Source: Micromonospora_H sonneratiae
Lineage (GTDB): Bacteria; Actinomycetota; Actinomycetes; Mycobacteriales; Micromonosporaceae
NCBI RefSeq assembly: GCF_042679305.1
Contig: NZ_JBHTMP010000010.1
Location: 62,001-126,000 of the forward strand
Direction: 5' to 3'
Length of the DNA stretch: 64,000 nucleotides
Shown piece by piece: positions 59,595-64,000 of this stretch (positions are counted from its first letter, which is position 1; the number at the start of each line of letters is the position of its first letter). A program made the position numbers and the translations under genes. The notes below the pieces were generated by a model. The model was not told the DNA's origin and did not search any database. It was given only the letters and a program-made list of their open reading frames with translations.

Positions 59595-60363
59595 CCTCGG
59601 AGAAGGCTTCGGCATCTGGCAACTCGGCGACGACGAGGCGCTGCTCGACGTGATCACCTCGGCCAACGTCGCCTGTGGCTTCCACGCCGGTGACGCCCCC
59701 ACCATGCGACGGATCTGCATTGCCGCAGCCAAACGCGGGGTCGCCGTCGGGGCCCAGGTCGGCTACCGGGACCTGGCCGGATTCGGCCGGCGGCGGATCG
59801 AGTACGCCTTCGACGAACTGCGCGACGAGGTCATCTACCAGATCGGTGCGCTGGACGCCTTCTGCCGGCTGGCCGGCACCGCCGTCCGGTACGTCAAACC
59901 GCACGGCGCGCTCTACAACACCGCTGCCCGGGACGAGTCCCAGGCGGCGGCGGTGGTGGCGGCGGTGGTCGACTACGACCGGAACCTGCCGGTGCTCTGC
60001 CCGCCCGGTTCGGTGCTGGCCCAACTCGCCACCGGTGCCGGGCTGCGGGCCGTCGCCGAGGGGTTCGCCGACCGGGGCTACCAGTCGAGCGGGGCGCTGG
60101 TGCCGCGTACCGCCCCGGGGGCGCTGGTCACCGACCCGGACGAGGCAGCCGACCGGGCCGTACGGATGGCCGTCGAGCAGCGCATCGTGGCCGTGGACGG
60201 CACCTCCGTACCCGCCCCGGTGGAGTCGATCTGCCTGCACGGCGACACCCCGGGTGCGGTGACGGCAGCCGGCCGGGTACGTGCCGCCCTCACCGGTGCC
60301 GGGGTCACGCTCGCCCCGTTCGTGGGTCAGGAAGGCCCCTTTCGTATGGAGGGCCCTTCCTGA
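59578..60363 (+). CDS. pxpA: 5-oxoprolinase subunit A (LamB/YcsF family)
   Basis: 261-residue TIM-like protein: MDLNADLGEGFGIWQLGDDE, TSANVACGFHAGDAPTMRRI with metal-binding His residues, GAQVGYRDLAGFGRR, and RYVKPHGALYN and SICLHGDTPGAVTAAGRVR. Complete. The stop codon (60361-60363) lies inside the right arm of a terminator hairpin, so translation of the last codons must open that structure. Confidence 0.94.
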   Translation: MDLNADLGEGFGIWQLGDDEALLDVITSANVACGFHAGDAPTMRRICIAAAKRGVAVGAQVGYRDLAGFGRRRIEYAFDELRDEVIYQIGALDAFCRLAGTAVRYVKPHGALYNTAARDESQAAAVVAAVVDYDRNLPVLCPPGSVLAQLATGAGLRAVAEGFADRGYQSSGALVPRTAPGALVTDPDEAADRAVRMAVEQRIVAVDGTSVPAPVESICLHGDTPGAVTAAGRVRAALTGAGVTLAPFVGQEGPFRMEGPS

Positions 60364-60366
60364 CCC
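60324..60366. terminator. Terminator overlapping the pxpA stop codon
   Basis: GGGTCAGGAAGG (60324-60335) pairs with CCTTCCTGACCC (60355-60366). The motif GTCAGGAAGG...CCTTCCTGAC is the same as in the terminator at 20409. The convergent gene ends at 60375. Confidence 0.75.
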
Positions 60367-60374
60367 CCAGTGCT

Positions 60375-62213
60375 TCAGGCGTCGAGGCCGCGCAGGATCA
60401 GCGGTAGACGGTTCAGGCCGTCGGCGGTGACGCGTACCGGCACTCCCCAGTCCTGACGGGTCAGGTGGCAGGCCGCGTGTTCCTCGTCGACGTCGCAGGT
60501 CGCCGCCTGGGCGGTCACCTGGAGCACACCGGCGGACACCCCGGTGTTGATGACCAGGCGGCGGGACAGGTCGGTGGTCACCCCCAGACCGTCGAGCAGC
60601 AACTCCGGCGGGGAGGCCGACACCTCCAGCCGGGTGGACGGCCCGAACGTCTCGTCCAGCTTCTGGCCGGGCGCGGGCGTGAAGATGACGTCCAACGTCA
60701 CCTCGCCGGGGGCGAGATCGGTCGGTGGGCGCTCGACGCGGTGGCGGTCACCGTCGACCGTCGTCGCCCCGGCGGCGGTCAGCGCGCCCGGGGCGAGTCG
60801 GGTCAGCCGGTGTGCCGCCGATTCGACCACCAGCACCGAGCCGTCGGAGGTCAGCACCAGGTCGCTGGGTTCGGCCAGGTCACGGGCCACGGTGGAGACC
60901 AGTCCGGTCTGCGGGTCGAACCGGCGTACGGCACCGTTGTAGGTGTCGGCCACCAGCACCGAGCCGTCGGGCAGCGCACAGACCCCGAGCGGGTGCTGGA
61001 GCAGCGCGTCGGCGGCCGGGCCGTCGACGTGACCGAAGTCGAACAGTCCCTGCCCGACCGCCGTCTGCATCACCCCGTCCTCGACGTAGCGCACGGCGCT
61101 GGTCTCGCTGTCCGCGATCCACAGGCGAGTGCCGTCCGACGCGACGGACAGGCCGGACGGCTGGGCCATCCACACGTCCGGCAGCGGTCCGTCGCGCAAC
61201 GCCTCGACGGTGGTGCCGGCGTAGGTACCGACGGTGCGCTTCACCGGGTCGAACCACCAGAGCTGGTGGATGCCGGCCATCGCGATGATGACCCTGTCGT
61301 CGTACCAGGCGAGGTCCCAGGGGGAGGAGAGGTCGATCGAGAGCGCGTCGTGTGAGTGGTCGTCGACCGTCGAGCGCCACTGTCGGCCCGTACCGGCGAC
61401 CGTCGTCACCTCGCCGGTGGCCAGACGGACGCCGCGCAGCAGGTGGTTGACGGTGTCGGCGACGACCATGTCGTAGCCGGCGATCCCGGCGACGTGTTCG
61501 GGCAGCAGGCACAGACCCTGCGGCTCCGAGAACGTCGCCCGGTCGGCCGGGCCGTCGGACCGGCCGCGCTCGCCGGAGCCGATCCGGCTCAGCACCGTCT
61601 CGCCGTCGGCGGCCAGCTCCACCAGCGAGTGCCGGGCCGAGTCCGACACCAGCAGGTTTCCGCTGGCCAGTGCCACCGCCTTGCCGGGGAAGCGCAGGGT
61701 GGTCGTCGGTTCGGCCGGTGGGACGTACGGCCCGCCGCCCCGGTGCAGGGTGCCCTTGGCCTCGTGCACCTCGATCAACTCGTCGAGGAGTCGGGCCAGT
61801 CCCTCGGCGTGACCCTCGCCGGCCATCGTGGCGACGACGTAGCCCTCCGGGTCGATGACGCACAGGGTCGGCCAAGCCTTGGCGGCGTACTGCTGCCAGG
61901 TCTTCAGCTCCGGGTCGTCCAACACCGGGTGGTGGACGCCGTACCGCTCGACGGCAGCGACCACGGCGGCGGCGTCCCGCTCGTGCTCGAACTTGGGTGA
62001 GTGCACGCCGATGACCACCAGCACGTCGCCGTACTTCTCTTCGAGCGGACGCAGCTCGTCGAGTACGTGCAGACAGTTGACACAGCAGAAGGTCCAGAAA
62101 TCGAGAATCGTCAGTTTGCCGCGGAGGTCGGCGAGCCTGAGGTCCTGTCCGCCGGTGTTCAGCCACGCGCGGCCCTGGAATTCGGGTGCACGTACCCGTG
62201 GTGATGCGTCCAT
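60375..62213 (-). CDS. Thioredoxin-like protein with NHL repeats
   Basis: About 612 residues from ATG 62213 (the frame is open to 62282). N-terminal TlpA/thioredoxin-like domain, LRGKLTILDFWTFCCVNCLH with the CxxC motif CVNC preceded by an extra Cys, and the cis-Pro part WPTLCVIDPEGYV. A six-bladed NHL beta-propeller follows (repeats such as LASGNLLVSDSARHSLVEL, GYDMVVADTVNHLLRGVR, DGSVLVADTYNGAVRRFD) with a C-terminal beta domain. Related to bacterial and NHLRC2-type proteins. No signal peptide, so the domain set is probably cytoplasmic; substrates unknown. Confidence 0.9.
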   Translation of the reverse strand: MDASPRVRAPEFQGRAWLNTGGQDLRLADLRGKLTILDFWTFCCVNCLHVLDELRPLEEKYGDVLVVIGVHSPKFEHERDAAAVVAAVERYGVHHPVLDDPELKTWQQYAAKAWPTLCVIDPEGYVVATMAGEGHAEGLARLLDELIEVHEAKGTLHRGGGPYVPPAEPTTTLRFPGKAVALASGNLLVSDSARHSLVELAADGETVLSRIGSGERGRSDGPADRATFSEPQGLCLLPEHVAGIAGYDMVVADTVNHLLRGVRLATGEVTTVAGTGRQWRSTVDDHSHDALSIDLSSPWDLAWYDDRVIIAMAGIHQLWWFDPVKRTVGTYAGTTVEALRDGPLPDVWMAQPSGLSVASDGTRLWIADSETSAVRYVEDGVMQTAVGQGLFDFGHVDGPAADALLQHPLGVCALPDGSVLVADTYNGAVRRFDPQTGLVSTVARDLAEPSDLVLTSDGSVLVVESAAHRLTRLAPGALTAAGATTVDGDRHRVERPPTDLAPGEVTLDVIFTPAPGQKLDETFGPSTRLEVSASPPELLLDGLGVTTDLSRRLVINTGVSAGVLQVTAQAATCDVDEEHAACHLTRQDWGVPVRVTADGLNRLPLILRGLDA

Positions 62214-62513
62214 GCCCGCTAGCCTGCCACGACGGCCGCCCGGGCTGCCGGGGTAGTCCCTCGGCAGAAGCCGTGGGACCACCCCGGGTGGGCCGGTTTC
62301 CGACCTCGGTGGGTGGGCCGGTTCACCGTGCGGCGGGGCCTGTCGAGCTGCTGGCGCCAGCGAGGCGCAGGTAGGGCGCGGGTCAGGCGCAAACGGGCCG
62401 CGAGAACGGGCCGCGAGAACGGGCCGCAGGTGACGCGCAAACGAGCGGCAGGTGCGGCACGAACGAGGCAGGTTCGCTCGTGTCGACCTGCCCTGACGCC
62501 CCTCGGGGTCCTT
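62214..62513. other. Intergenic region with short direct repeats
   Basis: 300 bp without supported gene. It contains three near-copies of CGGGCCGCGAGAA around 62393-62430 and related GGCAGGTGCGGC units; probably simple repeat expansion. Confidence 0.5.
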
Positions 62514-63050
62514 CTACCGGGCGTCGGGCCGGGCGAGTTGGGCGAGGCAGATCCGAGCCTGACTGAGTCTGTGTTCGGCGGTGAGCGTCGCGTCGCCAAC
62601 GGCGGTCAGCCGCCTCTGCCAGGTCGGGAACTCGGTGACCATGAGGTCGGCCAGTATGCCGATCAACTGCTGGGTGAGCAGGTACGCGGCCAACGCCTCG
62701 TGTTGCGCCTGCTGGATCGTCGCGCGCACGACGCCGGTCGGGCCGGGCAGCGCTGTGGCTGGGCCCGGGACCTGATCTTTCGTACGCGCTGCGTGGCGAC
62801 GGCGACGAACCGACTGCATCCGGTCGAGGGATCTTGCCGCCAGGTGCAGAGCCTCGACGGCCGCATGGGCGGCTAGCTGGTCGTGGCGGGTGGAGCGGGT
62901 CAGACTCGCGGCGTTGCGGGCGTGGCTGGCGGCGAGTCCGGCGTGGTCTACCAGTCGGGCGAGTACCCCGGGCAATGGTGACGCTGTGAGGCTGCCCGGA
63001 ACTGGTCGGCCAATGGTGGTGAGAAGTCGGGGTCGTTTCAGGTAGAGCAC
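62514..63050 (-). CDS. Hypothetical helical protein
   Basis: About 178 residues from GTG 63050 (GAAGGG nine bases upstream); the frame is open to 63338 but that part is Pro/Arg-rich and unconvincing. It is mostly helical: LARLVDHAGLAASHARNAAS, HDQLAAHAAVEALHLAARS, IQQAQHEALAAYLLTQQLIG, with a basic middle part (RRRRHAARTKDQ). No known domain recognised. Low confidence for exact limits. Confidence 0.5.
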   Translation of the reverse strand: MLYLKRPRLLTTIGRPVPGSLTASPLPGVLARLVDHAGLAASHARNAASLTRSTRHDQLAAHAAVEALHLAARSLDRMQSVRRRRHAARTKDQVPGPATALPGPTGVVRATIQQAQHEALAAYLLTQQLIGILADLMVTEFPTWQRRLTAVGDATLTAEHRLSQARICLAQLARPDAR

Positions 63051-63452
63051 GAGACAGAGCCCTTCAGGGGAACGGGCAAGGTCAGGGGGGACAGCGGTGG
63101 TGCGGCCGGTCGCCACCTCGGGTGGATGGTGTGCCGGCTGGGGAGGGGATCGGCTCGGGGGTGCTGGTGACGAAAGGCGAGTGGTCTTGTTGCTGGTACG
63201 CGGCCGGGGCGGGATACGCCCGTACCGGTGGAACCACACAGCGGCTGCGGTTATGCCGCCATTGTTATCAGTGATGACGTCGATTTTGCCGAAGAAGAGG
63301 GCGTGTTCGACCCGGATTCGGGCTACCCCGGTCCGCATGGCGGCCTATTGCCCCAGGGGGTATCAGCCAGGTGACGATGGGTAGTTCCGAACAGTGTCGT
63401 CTGCCGGCAAATTCGATGGCTCATCGATCTTGTGCTGTGGCACGCTCCGGTC

Positions 63453-64000
63453 ATGGCCAGCCATCTCACGCGTGACGTTCTCCGGGATCCGCTCGTCGCG
63501 AACGACGTGGCCTACGCCGTCCTGAAGCCGGACGGATGGACACGCGACGAACGACTTCCACTGATCGTCCTTCTGCACGGTGCGAATTCGTCCAGCGAGG
63601 TATTGGCCGCTTTCCAGCCACTCATCGACAGCATGTGGGATGACGGTTCGCTGCCCCGGTCGATCATCGCCAGTGCCTCGACCCCTACGACGGGCGGCTT
63701 CTACCTCGATCACGAGGCCGGCGACTGCTGGGAGAGCTTCATGGCCGTCGCGTTCCTCCGACTGTTGGAGGACGAGTACGGAGCCGATGGGAGCCGGGTC
63801 TCGCTGCTGGGCTCCTCGATGGGAGGCTACGGCGCGCTCAAGATTGCCTTTGCCGACCCGGCGCGATGGCAGGCGGTCGCCGCGATTGCTCCGGCCCTCC
63901 TGCCCGCGACGACGCCCGAGCAGCTCCGACCGCGTAACACCCTCGGTGTGCTGGCACAACTCGGCGAGGAGATGGCGGGCGACGGCACCGACCAGCGTTT
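63453..64000 (+). CDS. Putative esterase (alpha/beta hydrolase), 3' partial
   Basis: From ATG 63453 the frame is open to the window end. Starts MASHLTRDVLRDPLVANDVA; LPLIVLLHGANSSSEV forms the oxyanion strand, and the nucleophile Ser122 is in LLGSSMGGYGALK (GxSxGG). This is the pattern of esterase D / antigen 85-type family proteins. The Asp and His of the triad would lie beyond the window. No signal peptide is visible, so cytoplasmic. Confidence 0.85.
   Translation, partial: MASHLTRDVLRDPLVANDVAYAVLKPDGWTRDERLPLIVLLHGANSSSEVLAAFQPLIDSMWDDGSLPRSIIASASTPTTGGFYLDHEAGDCWESFMAVAFLRLLEDEYGADGSRVSLLGSSMGGYGALKIAFADPARWQAVAAIAPALLPATTPEQLRPRNTLGVLAQLGEEMAGDGTDQR

Overview
The window comes from a high-G+C actinobacterium, most likely Micromonospora or another member of the Micromonosporaceae. 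The evidence is pervasive G/C third codon positions, many GTG starts, 4-bp start/stop overlaps, the stp-rodA-pbpA-pknA-pknB cell-wall/kinase operon with nearby trpG, class E sortase, DUF881 and crgA genes, and actinobacterial dcd, etfD and fadE5 homologues. All calls are from reading the sequence; no search or alignment program was run.

Layout. 1-11.3 kb: growth and division locus (PP2C phosphatase, RodA, PbpA, PknA, PknB; then trpG/pabA, a small membrane protein, sortase and a DUF881 protein on the minus strand; then crgA). 11.5-14.7 kb: EtfD-like membrane Fe-S oxidoreductase and a two-domain glyoxalase-fold protein. 14.9-19.3 kb: NarL-type two-component system and two CNNM/CBS membrane proteins. 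19.4-24 kb: cell-wall hydrolases, namely two NlpC/P60 paralogues (one behind a c-di-AMP riboswitch) around an amidase. 24-29.1 kb: dcd and a PPOX-fold gene sharing a LexA-box promoter, and two secreted M43 metalloproteases on either side of a divergent Xre regulator/methionine aminopeptidase pair.

29.3-37.6 kb: an accessory island inserted in the 3' half of tRNA-Gly(CCC). It is bounded by 115/114-bp direct repeats, has a decayed integrase tail beside the tRNA and a third partial core at 37.01 kb, and carries GntR and HxlR regulators, DUF6907 proteins, a glycosyltransferase, an MBL hydrolase, a broken NADAR gene and a large nested inverted repeat. 37.6-45.3 kb: a two-component system, a FtsX-type ABC transporter and a penicillin-binding-like serine hydrolase whose upstream regions are duplicated, followed by a frameshifted copy of the island GntR gene. 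This part may be a second, older insertion.

45.5-49.4 kb: PLAT-domain protein, a three-gene Roadblock/LC7-like cluster and a small conserved protein. 49.5-57.5 kb: flavin-dependent oxidoreductase, phosphoribosyltransferase, RlpA-like protein, SpoIIE-type phosphatase, FadE5-like acyl-CoA dehydrogenase, SixA phosphatase between two DUF6458-like genes, and a hemolysin-III protein. 57.6-64 kb: tyrosine-phosphatase-like protein, 5-oxoprolinase genes pxpBCA, a thioredoxin/NHL-repeat protein, a hypothetical protein and the start of an esterase cut by the window end.

The strongest regulatory links are an identical 16-bp palindrome in front of the EtfD- and FadE5-like genes, which work in the same beta-oxidation electron route although 42 kb apart; the LexA box at dcd; tandem palindromes between Xre and Map; and the same TACAGC-CA-GCTGTA repeat in front of the ABC transporter and the serine hydrolase.
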